Counted from the first letter of the stretch, positions 43,405-51,611 are shown. The stretch: DNA of 55,919 bases from an uncultured Oscillospiraceae bacterium (GCA_944385675.1 CALWYD010000014.1:1-55919); one strand, 5' to 3'. Program-made: numbers and translations. Notes: generated by a model from the sequence alone, not told the origin.

Positions 43405-43463
43405 TGCCAACTCCCCTTTTCGGCCCGGTGTGCTCTCCAGACCGTAAACCATTTTCTTTAGCA

Positions 43464-43492
43464 AGTTTACCTCTTTCCTGCTTGTTTGTCAA
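43464..43492 (-). promoter_or_regulatory. bioY promoter
   Basis: Minus strand TTGACA, 17 bases, TAAACT; the -35 lies inside the BirA operator. Confidence 0.8.
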
Positions 43493-43516
43493 CTATTTTA
43501 TTTTTTAGGTTTACAT
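43486..43516. promoter_or_regulatory. BirA (biotin repressor) operator
   Basis: TTGTCAAC-N15-GTTTACAT, close to the BirA box consensus TTGTTAAC-N14/16-GTTAACAA. It covers the -35 of bioY, so biotin-loaded BirA should block transcription. Confidence 0.85.
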
Positions 43517-43565
43517 TTTTCCTGGGCATTATATTTCAAAATATGGTAATACGACAGGTTATCCC

Positions 43566-43594
43566 TTGCTATTTGACAGTTTTTTTAGTATAAT
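43566..43594 (+). promoter_or_regulatory. Promoter of SLH protein gene
   Basis: TTGCTA, 17 bases, TATAAT; start about 35 bases before the ATG. Confidence 0.75.
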
Positions 43595-43635
43595 GGCCCC
43601 CGTATTCACCAATCGCATAGCGAAAGGAGACAATC

Positions 43636-44781
43636 ATGACAGCAAAAAAGCAATTTCGCGCCCTGGCTCTGGCCTTGGTGTTGGTTGTGTCGCTTTCCCT
43701 TCCGGTTCATGCTGTAGAACCAGCCGGGGACAGTTTCGCTTCCTTCCTTATTGACGCTGACGCTACGGACTTTCCTGAGCAGACTCTTCAGGTGGATTTA
43801 TACCGTCGGAACAGTTCAGGCAGTTTTGCATCTGATGATTCCGTCCGCTACTCCTGCCAACTCAACCGGGCGGCAGGCCAAGCCAACTTTTATATCCAGC
43901 CCAAGGCAGATGGAGTCTGGGCAGAAGTAGACTACCTCACTGATATGAATGGGGACGGCATCTATGAGATGCTGGACGGGGAAAGCGCCCCTGTGTGTGA
44001 CAGTATCACTCCCGCCGGGGATTTGATCCCCTGGAGCGGCACAGATTACACCCTAAATAACGGGCAGACCTACATTCTCTCGGCCCAGACTCTTCGCCAG
44101 CGAGGGGAAGAAGTTCTGCGTGTAAGGTCCTCTGGAGGAAGCCAGTTCCTGGGACTGGGCACTTCTGTTCCCGATGTGGATTCTCTGCTCTATTTTATTA
44201 CCCTGCACTATATCTCCCCCATCACACAAGAGGAATATGCCCTGTCCTACTACCTACGGATTTTCGACCAGGTCATTGTCCCCTCCGATGTGCCCCCCTC
44301 TGCCTGGTATTATGGGGCTGTGGAATATGTGTTGGCCCAGGGGCTCTTCTCTGGTACTGGTACTGATTCTTTCGCCCCCAATGAATCTGCCACCCGCTCT
44401 ATGCTGTGGGTCGTGCTGGCCAACCTGGAAAATCAAACGCTCTCCGGAGGAGAATTTTGGTACAGCGCTGCCCAGAACTGGGCCATCCAACGAGGTATCT
44501 CCGACGGCAGTGACCCCAATGGTTCCATTACCCGGGAGCAGCTGGCCTTGATGCTTTATAATCTGGCTGGCAGTCCCCCGCCTGATGAAACCGACCACCT
44601 GTCCGTCTTTACAGACCAGGAGGATGTCTCCCTCTGGGCAGAGCAGGGGGTCAATTGGGCGGTGTCCCAGGGCCTTCTGTCCGGCAGCGGAAATGGTATA
44701 CTCAACCCAAAAGGCACCGCCACCCGAGCCGAGTTGGCCGCTGTCTTGCGCCAATATGCTCAGCTGGAGTCCCGAATATAG
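43636..44781 (+). CDS. SLH-domain surface protein
   Basis: 381 residues, exported by a signal peptide ending near residue 26 (PVHA-VEP). The N-terminal half is unrecognised, with an EF-hand-like loop DMNGDGIYEMLDG. The C-terminal part has S-layer-homology repeats (SAWYYGAVEYVLAQGLFSGTG, NWAIQRGISDGSDPNGSITR, WAVSQGLLSGSGNGILNPKG) which attach proteins to wall polymers. ATG follows GAAAGGAG. It stands alone with promoter and terminator. Confidence 0.9.
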   Translation: MTAKKQFRALALALVLVVSLSLPVHAVEPAGDSFASFLIDADATDFPEQTLQVDLYRRNSSGSFASDDSVRYSCQLNRAAGQANFYIQPKADGVWAEVDYLTDMNGDGIYEMLDGESAPVCDSITPAGDLIPWSGTDYTLNNGQTYILSAQTLRQRGEEVLRVRSSGGSQFLGLGTSVPDVDSLLYFITLHYISPITQEEYALSYYLRIFDQVIVPSDVPPSAWYYGAVEYVLAQGLFSGTGTDSFAPNESATRSMLWVVLANLENQTLSGGEFWYSAAQNWAIQRGISDGSDPNGSITREQLALMLYNLAGSPPPDETDHLSVFTDQEDVSLWAEQGVNWAVSQGLLSGSGNGILNPKGTATRAELAAVLRQYAQLESRI

Positions 44782-44791
44782 CCCATTAAGA

Positions 44792-44824
44792 ACGCGCCGC
44801 GAAAGTAAAACTTTCGCGGCGCGT
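44792..44824 (+). terminator. Terminator of SLH gene
   Basis: 15-bp stem ACGCGCCGCGAAAGT, loop AAA, followed by CTTTG; the T-run is short. Confidence 0.75.
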
Positions 44825-45159
44825 CTTTGCCTGCAGGTTTATTTCCCCGAAGGGCGGGGTCCCCTGTTTGGACAGCCGGGAATGGGGAGAAATTTTCTTC
44901 CCCCTCCTGCCTCTCCAGTATCCGGGGCGGGACTCGCCCGCTTATCTTGTCAGCTCCGGCACCGGCTTAGAGCAGATATACTCCGCTCCGCCTTTCGCCA
45001 AAGGAGCTTCCCCTGGCGGACACAGTGGAAAGACCTCTCTTGCCGTCCGGGGATAGTTTGTCCTCTCCTGCGCCTCTTATGCCGGTTAAAGCCTGGAATA
45101 TTTGTCCAAACTAGCCATACAATGTTCTCAGCAGGACATCTACGAAAGGAGCGACACCT
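44825..45159. other. Unassigned 335-base GC-rich stretch
   Basis: No frame with a ribosome-binding site fits. Several short hairpins are visible (GCGGGACTCGCCCGC near 44928; GCTCC...GGAGC near 44985-45006). A -10-like TACAAT lies at about 45118 without a good -35. It does not carry the SRP RNA tetraloop or RNase P signatures I looked for. It could hold a small RNA or the yaaL-bofA promoter. Confidence 0.4.
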
Positions 45160-45399
45160 ATGCCAGAACCCGCCCGCATGTTTCTCCCCCGCCGTACTAA
45201 CCCGGCCCGGGAGGCAGAACGCAGGGAGCTGATGGCCTCCCTCTCCCACACCCGTACCCTCATCAACCAGGCCTACGGCGGTTTTAATCAAGCCAGCGAC
45301 AGCGATTTGATTGAATCCTACGTCTTTGAAATTAACTCCCTCCAAGCCCGGTACAACTACCTGCTCCGTCGAGTCAAAGAGCTGGAGGCCAGCACATGA
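45160..45399 (+). CDS. DUF2508 (YaaL family) protein
   Basis: 79 residues, mostly helical, with the family motif YVFEINSLQARYNYLLRRVKE at the C terminus (about residues 54-74). In Bacillus the homologue lies between recR and bofA. Function unknown. ATG follows AAAGGAG, and the stop overlaps the bofA start by four bases. recR is not upstream here. Confidence 0.88.
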   Translation: MPEPARMFLPRRTNPAREAERRELMASLSHTRTLINQAYGGFNQASDSDLIESYVFEINSLQARYNYLLRRVKELEAST

Positions 45400-45662
45400 G
45401 CACCCTGCCAGACTACGCAGCCTGGGCATTGGCGGGGCTGCTGCTGTGCGGGGCTCTATTCCTGTTGCGCTGGCCTTTGGCACAGCTTATCCGCCTGGCG
45501 GTACGCTCCTCTGTGGGGCTTGCTGTCCTGGCTTTGTTCTCCCAGGTGGGACAGCTGTTTGGCGTAACCTTGGGCATCAATCTGGTCAACGCACTGGTTC
45601 TGGGCCTTCTTGGCGTTCCCGGCTTCGGTCTGCTGCTCATGCTCCAATGGGCCCTGCGTTAG
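45396..45662 (+). CDS. bofA: Pro-sigma-K processing inhibitor BofA family
   Basis: 88-residue membrane protein with two or three hydrophobic helices and the family's C-terminal INLVNALVLGLLGVPGFGLL. In Bacillus BofA holds the SpoIVFB protease inactive until the forespore signal. It suggests a spore-forming ancestry. It overlaps the DUF2508 gene (ATGA) and ends before a strong terminator. Confidence 0.9.
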   Translation: MSTLPDYAAWALAGLLLCGALFLLRWPLAQLIRLAVRSSVGLAVLALFSQVGQLFGVTLGINLVNALVLGLLGVPGFGLLLMLQWALR

Positions 45663-45685
45663 GCCGCAGTTTATCCGTTCCCTTG

Positions 45686-45719
45686 CCGCCCGGCTTTTCA
45701 GCCGGGCGGATATTTTTTC
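45686..45719 (+). terminator. Terminator of DUF2508-bofA
   Basis: 10-bp stem CCGCCCGGCT, loop TTTC, then ATATTTTTTCTC. Confidence 0.92.
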
Positions 45720-45764
45720 TCTCTTTCCCCCTGCGCCGCACCGTTAAAAAGCCTCCTTTACGGG

Positions 45765-45793
45765 TTGCAAAAACCTACCTTTTTTACTATACT
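45765..45793 (+). promoter_or_regulatory. Upstream promoter of zinc-ribbon operon
   Basis: TTGCAA, 17 bases, TATACT. Its start would fall in the GTGAC repeats, giving a 200-base leader. Confidence 0.6.
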
Positions 45794-45795
45794 GT

Positions 45796-45818
45796 ACGTG
45801 ACGTGACGTGGCGTGACA
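45796..45818. repeat. Short GTGAC tandem repeats
   Basis: ACGTGACGTGACGTGGCGTG then ACA: four near-copies of CGTGA directly after a -10 element. They may be a regulator site; small enough to be chance. Confidence 0.6.
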
Positions 45819-45927
45819 CATCCCACCGCCTGCGTCCCCATTTTTACACGGGCATATAAAATTTTTTTAAAAAATATAAAACCATATGAACGCCGTCTGC
45901 CTCTTAAATTATTAGAAACTCCACCCT

Positions 45928-45955
45928 TTGCACCACCACATTTGCTTATTATATT
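45928..45955 (+). promoter_or_regulatory. Proximal promoter of zinc-ribbon operon
   Basis: TTGCAC, 16 bases, TATATT; about 40-base leader. Confidence 0.6.
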
Positions 45956-46000
45956 CTAGCGCAGTATCAAAACGATAAAAAAGAGAGGGGAATTTATTGT

Positions 46001-46495
46001 ATGTCATTTTTTGATCAGATTGGGAAACGTATCACAGACGCGGGCCAGGGTGTAGCTCAGCAGACAAAAAATTTCGCGGATGTTACCCGTCTCAACAGCG
46101 CAATCTCTGACAAAGAGAAGCGGATTTCCCAACTATATCAGTCCATTGGCAAGACCTATTATGAACGGCATAGCGACGACGCAGAGTCGGAGCAACAGCA
46201 GGCAGTGGATGAAATCAAGGGCCTTCTGGCCGAGATTGCCCAGCACAAAGAGGAGATCAAACAAATTAAAGGTATTGTAAAGTGTCCTAATTGCGGAGGA
46301 GATGTGCCCTCCCAGGCCGCTTTCTGCAATGCCTGTGGATTTAAGATGGCCCAGGATATACCAACCCCCGAGGCACAGGCACCTGCCGGAGAGACACGTG
46401 TCTGTCCCGTCTGTGGGGCGGTGTCCAGCAAAAGCAACCTGTTTTGTACCAACTGTGGCTCGAAATTCATTGAGGAAGAGAGTCAGGAGGAGTAA
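46001..46495 (+). CDS. Coiled-coil protein with two zinc ribbons
   Basis: 164 residues. Residues 1-92 form an amphipathic/coiled-coil stretch (ISDKEKRISQLYQSIGKTYY, EIKGLLAEIAQHKEEIKQIK). Two treble-clef-like zinc ribbons follow: Cys95, 98, 109, 112 and Cys135, 138, 149, 152. No signal peptide. Function unknown. It lies three bases before a second zinc-ribbon gene and must be co-translated. Confidence 0.85.
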   Translation: MSFFDQIGKRITDAGQGVAQQTKNFADVTRLNSAISDKEKRISQLYQSIGKTYYERHSDDAESEQQQAVDEIKGLLAEIAQHKEEIKQIKGIVKCPNCGGDVPSQAAFCNACGFKMAQDIPTPEAQAPAGETRVCPVCGAVSSKSNLFCTNCGSKFIEEESQEE

Positions 46496-46498
46496 AAA

Positions 46499-47170
46499 AT
46501 GTTTTGCGGAAAATGCGGGGCAAAGTGTGAGCCTGGAGCAACTTTTTGCGGTACCTGCGGCGCTCCTCTTGAACCGGAAAAAGTGGTGGAGCACCCTATT
46601 AACTATGGAAACCCTGCTGAAAACATCCCATCCGTCCCAGTTCAGGGGACAGGAAAATACAAGAAAATCGGCATTATTGCAGTAGCCGCAGTGGCAGTCC
46701 TGGCCGTCTTTGCTATTTTTTCGCTGTTTGGAGGAAGAAGCGACAAGGCAACTGCGGAGCGGTTTTTTGACGCGGTATTTGATGCAGATACAGAAGCAAT
46801 TGTGGACTTGCTCCCCAAAGATCTGGTGAATGCCGCCATGGAAGCCGGCGGATATGACAAGGAAGACGTGGCAGAAGAGTTTGCATACCTTTCCAACGCC
46901 CTGAAGTCTTCTATCGGCTTCCTCGATTTACTGGGAGATGGAGTTAAATTCTCGTATGACGCTGTAAGCTCAGAGGACGTAACAGAAGACCGGCTGAGCT
47001 ACCTGCAGGAGCGCTATCAGGAAATTGGCGTGGATGTCTCTGCTGCCAGAACAGTGTGCATGGAGTTCCGTGTGCAGGTTGACAGCTTCGGAGTGGATGA
47101 AACAAACACATTGGATATTCCTGTCATCAAGGTGGGGCGCTCCTGGTACCTTGATGTAATGGGAATTTAA
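46499..47170 (+). CDS. Zinc-ribbon membrane protein
   Basis: 223 residues: an N-terminal zinc ribbon (Cys3, 6, 17, 20), a membrane helix at about 56-77 (IGIIAVAAVAVLAVFAIFSLF) and an extracytoplasmic domain like the DUF4878/NTF2-like group (ATAERFFDAVFDADTEAIVDLL) ending in RSWYLDVMGI. AGGAGG lies in the tail of the preceding gene. It may report envelope state to the partner ribbon protein (inference). Confidence 0.82.
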   Translation: MFCGKCGAKCEPGATFCGTCGAPLEPEKVVEHPINYGNPAENIPSVPVQGTGKYKKIGIIAVAAVAVLAVFAIFSLFGGRSDKATAERFFDAVFDADTEAIVDLLPKDLVNAAMEAGGYDKEDVAEEFAYLSNALKSSIGFLDLLGDGVKFSYDAVSSEDVTEDRLSYLQERYQEIGVDVSAARTVCMEFRVQVDSFGVDETNTLDIPVIKVGRSWYLDVMGI

Positions 47171-47243
47171 CTGTTTGACCTCTATGTGAGCCCGAGAGCA
47201 AAGAAAAGTGCTCCTTCAAAGTTACGCAGGGAGGTATCCAGCA

Positions 47244-48005
47244 ATGAAGTTTTACAAAATCACCTTCAGCCCCACCGGAGGCACCCTTAAGGTCGCCGAT
47301 ATTTTGACCGGAGCACTGAGCGGCAGCGCCGTTGCAGTGGATTTAACAGACAGCACCAGGAACTTTGCCGGCGTTTCCTTTGCTCAGGAGGATGTGGCTG
47401 TAATTGCCGTGCCGTCCTATGGCGGGCGGGTACCCGGGCCAGCCTCAGTTCGATTGGGTACGATGAACGGCGGGGGCGCCCGAGCTGTTCTGGTGTGTGT
47501 ATACGGAAACCGCGCCTACGAGGATACCCTGGCAGAATTAGAGGACATAGCCCGGCAGGCAGGATTCCGCGTCATCGCAGCTGTAGCGGCTATTGCAGAA
47601 CACTCCATCGCCCACAAGTACGCCGCCGGACGGCCCGATGAACAGGATCGGCAGCAACTTCAGACATTTGCCGCACAAATTCAGGAAAAACTGTCTGCTG
47701 GAACTGATCTGCAGGCCCACATTCCCGGCAACCGCCCCTATAAGAAGGCGGGAGGATCCAGTCTGGTGCCTGTGCCTGCTCAGGGCTGCAACAGCTGTGG
47801 GCTGTGTGCCGCCAAGTGCCCTGTGCAGGCCATTGACCCCAGTGACCCACGCCGTATCTGTCATGGCACGTGTATTTCCTGTATGCGGTGCGTCTCCATC
47901 TGTCCCCAGTCGGCTCGAAAAGTGGATCCCGCCATGCTGGAGGGGATAAATACAATGTTGAGTAAGGTCTGCACGGAGCGGAAAAAAGGGGAGCTCTTCC
48001 TCTAA
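47244..48005 (+). CDS. EFR1-type flavodoxin/ferredoxin fusion
   Basis: 253 residues: a flavodoxin-like N-terminal domain (FSPTGGTLKVADIL with an FMN-loop look; AVPSYGGRVPG) and two C-terminal [4Fe-4S] motifs (GCNSCGLCAAKCPVQAI and TCISCMRCVSICPQSA). It carries electrons in anaerobic metabolism; partners are unknown. ATG at 47244 has GGGAGG upstream. It lies 73 bases after the zinc-ribbon gene. Confidence 0.92.
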   Translation: MKFYKITFSPTGGTLKVADILTGALSGSAVAVDLTDSTRNFAGVSFAQEDVAVIAVPSYGGRVPGPASVRLGTMNGGGARAVLVCVYGNRAYEDTLAELEDIARQAGFRVIAAVAAIAEHSIAHKYAAGRPDEQDRQQLQTFAAQIQEKLSAGTDLQAHIPGNRPYKKAGGSSLVPVPAQGCNSCGLCAAKCPVQAIDPSDPRRICHGTCISCMRCVSICPQSARKVDPAMLEGINTMLSKVCTERKKGELFL

Positions 48006-48016
48006 TGCCGCCACAG

Positions 48017-48052
48017 GAGGGCCGGAGGCCGCATATGCGGCCTCCGGCCCTC
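48017..48052 (+). terminator. Terminator, perfect 36-base palindrome
   Basis: GAGGGCCGGAGGCCGCAT and its exact complement with no spacer, followed by TTTTT. The innermost bases form the loop. Confidence 0.88.
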
Positions 48053-48211
48053 TCTTTTTCCCTTCTCAATCATTTCAGGCCGTACCAGACGTTCTCCTAT
48101 TTTCCTAAAACAGCTCTGCCGCCTGAAACGATACTATTTTCTGCTCCTCTGCCCCACTTTCTCTATGGACTCTACTTGCCCGATGGACTGTCTTTAGGGG
48201 CTTGCCTTGGG

Positions 48212-49987
48212 TTATTTTACTCTTCCGTAGTACATATCCCTGAAAATCCCCTCTGTTTGAACCAATTCATGATAGCCGCCGGTCTGTACGATCTTTCCCC
48301 GGTCCATCACAATAACTCGGTCGGAATTTTGCAGGGTTGTGAGCCTGTGGGCAATAGATAGAACTGTAATCTGATAGCTCTTCTGCAGTTTCTCAATTTC
48401 ATTTTGAATCAACCTCTCAGATGTGTTGTCCAGCGCCGAAGTGGCTTCGTCTAAAATTAAAATCCGGGGCTTTCTCAAAAAAATTCTGGCGATGGCAATC
48501 CTCTGCCGCTGCCCACCAGACAGATTGCTCCCCCCCTCTGCCAAAACTGTATCCAGCTTATTGGGCAGGCTTTTTACAAACTCTCCCAGACACGCCTTCT
48601 CAATAGCCTCCTCCAACTCTTGTTGGGTGGGGCTTCTATCCAGCCCATAACAGATATTCTCGCGGATGGTTCCTGCAATCAAAAAGGGGTTTTGGGGCAC
48701 CAAGGTAATGGCCTCGGCCAATTCTTTCCTTGACAATTCCTGAATGTTTGTACCGTCAATCCATATCTCCCCCTGGCACTTCTCCAGTTTGCAAATTGCT
48801 TTAATGAGGGAGGACTTTCCACAGCCGCTGGGCCCCGCAATCCCCAGAAACAGCCCCTTTTCAACCCCTAAATCAACTCCATCCAGCACTGCCTTGCCAT
48901 CCTCGCTATCTTCATAAGCAAAGCGCAGCCCACGGATCTCCAGCGTAGGTTTGTGCCTATCAGGTGGACAGGCAGGCTGCCTGACTTGGGCGTAGGAGAA
49001 ATCATTTTTTATCTCTGCCATTTTGAAAAAATCTTCCGCTAAAATGATACTCTCTGACAGCTCATCCAGTATCCTGTGCAGCTCTTCCAGCGGCTTGAGC
49101 AGCTGGGTAAAACAGAGGTAGGAGGTAAGGACGGCCCCTACACTAATCACTTGCTGAGTTGCCAAATAAGCTGAAACACCTATCATGAAAACCGTGAACA
49201 CCACTTGGTTGATAAATTTCAGGCAGTCGTATTTTGCCATTTGCACATGGTGTCTCATCTCTTTGCTTCGCAAGGCTTCTGACTTACCTTCAAACCGCCT
49301 CTCTTCTGTGGCGACGCTGTCCGTCACCCGGATAACTTCAATCCCGTTGAGCAGCTCTACAATAGAGCCGTCCATGGCTGCCTTTGTCTCCAGCAACTCC
49401 ACCCGTATCCCCCGCTGGGTGCTGATTTGCCGAAAAACAATTGCCACCCCTATGGGGATGACCAGCAGCATAGGCAGCGCCAAAATAACAGGGAGCGTCA
49501 TAAAAATGACGACAACTGCAGCGACACTGTTGAAAATTGCAGGCGCAAAGTCCATGAATAGTAGCTTTTCCAGCCGGACCGTCCCATCCAGACACCGGTT
49601 CAGCCTCCCGTGAATGTTGCCCTTCATATTCTCTTTGAAAAAAGACAGCGGGGCCTTCAGCAAAGAGGCAACGGCCATAACCCTGGCCTTTTTTTCTGTC
49701 TTTGTGGCGGTATCCTCCACCATAATCCGGCGCCAAACCTTGATGAGCTCATTTAACACATTAGCTAACAGGATAACAAGCAGAACCGGTATTATCTGGA
49801 GAAAGTCTATCTGCCTGTGCTGTAGAATATCGTCGGTGAGCCAACCAATGGCCTTGGGGGTAAGCTGGGCCAGCCCGGCAGATACGGCCATGGCAAAAAG
49901 GATTGCGATAAAACTTCGTTTCTGCTCCCTGTCCAACAGGGCGTAAAGCTTTTTTGTAACTGATTTTAACTCTGGTTTGTCCACCAT
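48212..49987 (-). CDS. ABC exporter half-transporter (permease fused to ATPase)
   Basis: 591 residues: an N-terminal six-helix domain (about 1-320) and an ATPase with Walker A GPSGCGKSS, signature NLSGGQRQR, Walker B ILILDEATSALD and the H-loop SIAHRLTT. It should work as a homodimer or with a missing partner; substrate unknown (lipid, peptide or drug). ATG at 49987 with AGAAGG is preferred over a TTG at 49993. Base composition looks lower in GC than the neighbours, so transfer is possible. No clear terminator follows. Confidence 0.93.
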   Translation of the reverse strand: MVDKPELKSVTKKLYALLDREQKRSFIAILFAMAVSAGLAQLTPKAIGWLTDDILQHRQIDFLQIIPVLLVILLANVLNELIKVWRRIMVEDTATKTEKKARVMAVASLLKAPLSFFKENMKGNIHGRLNRCLDGTVRLEKLLFMDFAPAIFNSVAAVVVIFMTLPVILALPMLLVIPIGVAIVFRQISTQRGIRVELLETKAAMDGSIVELLNGIEVIRVTDSVATEERRFEGKSEALRSKEMRHHVQMAKYDCLKFINQVVFTVFMIGVSAYLATQQVISVGAVLTSYLCFTQLLKPLEELHRILDELSESIILAEDFFKMAEIKNDFSYAQVRQPACPPDRHKPTLEIRGLRFAYEDSEDGKAVLDGVDLGVEKGLFLGIAGPSGCGKSSLIKAICKLEKCQGEIWIDGTNIQELSRKELAEAITLVPQNPFLIAGTIRENICYGLDRSPTQQELEEAIEKACLGEFVKSLPNKLDTVLAEGGSNLSGGQRQRIAIARIFLRKPRILILDEATSALDNTSERLIQNEIEKLQKSYQITVLSIAHRLTTLQNSDRVIVMDRGKIVQTGGYHELVQTEGIFRDMYYGRVK

Positions 49988-50348
49988 AAACAAATCCTTC
50001 TATCTGTTAATTCAGTGTTCTGTTGTTCCGGACAGTAGTTTTATTGTATCACCTATAGACAGATTTTTCTACTGTCTCCCTTTGCCACACAAACTACCCC
50101 TCGGTCATTCCACTTCTTCTCACCGGGACACCAGGGCGGACTCCACATCCCACAGATTTTTGGCTTTGTGGCCCATCACTTTACTGGAAAAACCTGTTTC
50201 GACACATTTTCGGCACAATAGAGTAAAAAGCAAATTTTGGAGGAAATATTTCAGTTATTTCCACAGTATCGTTTCTTTTCCCTGCGTGTTGACTTTCTTA
50301 AACTATTTCACTATTATATTAAAGCAAGAAAGCGGAGGTGAAGCTATT
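49988..50348. other. Divergent intergenic region ABC exporter / his leader
   Basis: 361 bases. On the minus strand an extended -10 TGATACAAT (50043-50051) may serve the exporter; its -35 is poor and GACAG...CTGTC repeats flank it. The his promoter is at 50289-50317. Confidence 0.5.
50289..50317 (+). promoter_or_regulatory. his operon promoter
   Basis: TTGACT, 17 bases, TATTAT; start near 50324, leaving about 25 bases before the leader ORF. Confidence 0.8.
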
Positions 50349-50504
50349 ATGAATGTATCTTTTTTGAACATGTACCGGCTGCACCTCTCTCAACGGCTTC
50401 TGGGGACCGGTTTTGAGAGGGAGCACCTGGCAGATCACCAGTACTCCCTGCACCATTGCCATCCGGACTATCGACACCGCCATCCTGATTATGACCAAAA
50501 TTAA
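50349..50504 (+). CDS. His-rich leader peptide ORF (candidate attenuator)
   Basis: 51 codons, unrecognised by family. ATG has GGAGGTG eight bases upstream, a better site than many genes here. Eight His (12, 26, 30, 35, 36, 38, 43, 45), six of them in residues 30-45: DHQYSLHHCHPDYRHRHPDY. It ends 19 bases before hisZ. No intrinsic terminator lies between, so any control is likely translational. It is read as a sensor of histidyl-tRNA rather than a functional protein (inference). Confidence 0.7.
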   Translation: MNVSFLNMYRLHLSQRLLGTGFEREHLADHQYSLHHCHPDYRHRHPDYDQN

Positions 50505-50517
50505 GAAATACAGGAGG
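50387..50517 (+). promoter_or_regulatory. Alternative hairpins covering the hisZ ribosome-binding site
   Basis: Segment 1 CTCTCAA (50387-50393) pairs with TTGAGAG (50413-50419). AGGGAG (50418-50423) pairs with CTCCCT (50444-50449), with inner CTGG/CCAG. CTCCCTG (50444-50450) can instead pair with CAGGAG (50511-50516) of the hisZ Shine-Dalgarno, with one bulge; CATCCTG (50481-50487) can pair with the same site. These pairings overlap and exclude each other. Confidence 0.5.
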
Positions 50518-50523
50518 AAAAAC

Positions 50524-51609
50524 ATGAATCCGGAGCTGACCCTGAAAGAGGAAGAGCGGGCAATGGTCCGTATGCGGACACTGTACCAGCAGTACGGATA
50601 CGCCTACTATAAAATGAGCAAGTTTGAAGAGTATGACCTCTACGTACGAAATAAAAGCTTTCTATCTTGTGAGAACATCTTAACTTTTACTGGTGCTGAT
50701 GGAAAGCTGATGGCTTTAAAGCCAGATGTAACTCTTTCCATTATCAAAAACACAAAGGAAGGAGAGGGTGCCTTAAGAAAGGTTTACTACAACGAAAATA
50801 TCTACCGCTCCTCCCCCACCTCCCATGACTACAAAGAGATTATGCAGGTGGGGCTGGAGTGTATCGGCGATTTGGACCTCTGGGCAATGGCCGAGGTGGT
50901 GCTCCTTGCCGCCAAAAGTCTGGAGATCATCAGCGATAAATATTTATTGGATCTGAGTCATCTGGGCTTTGTCGCGGGACTGCTGGACCAAGCCGGCGTA
51001 CCGGAGGAGCCCCGGGGAAATTTAATGTCCCTGATGGAAAAAAAGAATGTTCCGGAACTTGAACAAAGCTGCCGCCGGCTGAATGTTGGGCAGGAAATTA
51101 TCCGGGATCTCTGCAGTCTCACCACACTATACGCCTCCCCTTCCCAGGCCCTTCCCCGTCTGAAGAAAATGGTGCGCAACCAAGCCATGGCCCAGGCACT
51201 GGATGAACTGGAGAGCGTGTGTGCCCTGGTAGAAGGTGCCGAGAACCATCTGCGTCTGGATTTTTCTGTTGTAAATGACATGAGCTATTACAGCGGTCTT
51301 ATCTTCCGAGGCTATCTGCCGGGCCTTCCATGCAGAATTTTAGCTGGGGGACGATATGATAATCTGCTGAGGAAAATGGGAAAATCGTCCGGCGCCATAG
51401 GCTTTGCCGTATACATGGATCTCCTGGAGCAGCTCCAATCCAGAGAGGAGCGCTATGATGTGGATGTGCTTCTGCTGTATGGGCCGGACACTTCTCCCAA
51501 ACAGGTGGCCCAGGCAGCGGAGGAGCATCGGAGAGGCGGACTGTCTGTGCGTACAGAACGGCAAGTTCCTTCCGGCATAAAATTTCACTGGGTCAAGGAG
51601 GTGGGGTAA
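50524..51609 (+). CDS. hisZ: ATP phosphoribosyltransferase regulatory subunit
   Basis: 361 residues, a histidyl-tRNA-synthetase-like protein without aminoacylation activity, needed by short HisG enzymes. Class II motif 2-like RKVYYNENIYRSS and motif 3-like ILAGGRYDNLL with GAIGFAVYMDLL are visible. ATG at 50524 follows AGGAGG; the frame upstream is not coding. First enzyme-related gene of the his operon, two bases before hisG. Confidence 0.94.
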   Translation: MNPELTLKEEERAMVRMRTLYQQYGYAYYKMSKFEEYDLYVRNKSFLSCENILTFTGADGKLMALKPDVTLSIIKNTKEGEGALRKVYYNENIYRSSPTSHDYKEIMQVGLECIGDLDLWAMAEVVLLAAKSLEIISDKYLLDLSHLGFVAGLLDQAGVPEEPRGNLMSLMEKKNVPELEQSCRRLNVGQEIIRDLCSLTTLYASPSQALPRLKKMVRNQAMAQALDELESVCALVEGAENHLRLDFSVVNDMSYYSGLIFRGYLPGLPCRILAGGRYDNLLRKMGKSSGAIGFAVYMDLLEQLQSREERYDVDVLLLYGPDTSPKQVAQAAEEHRRGGLSVRTERQVPSGIKFHWVKEVG

Positions 51610-51611
51610 TC

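Larger units (their letters stand above)
45663..46000. other. Intergenic region before the zinc-ribbon genes
   Basis: 338 bases holding the bofA terminator, two plus-strand promoters (45765-45793, 45928-45955) and a run of GTGAC repeats between them. Confidence 0.6.

Noticed and set aside
44825-45159. SRP RNA or RNase P RNA
   Set aside because: TCTTGCCGT resembles an SRP RNA start, but the conserved GGAAG-type tetraloop and RNase P core motifs are missing.
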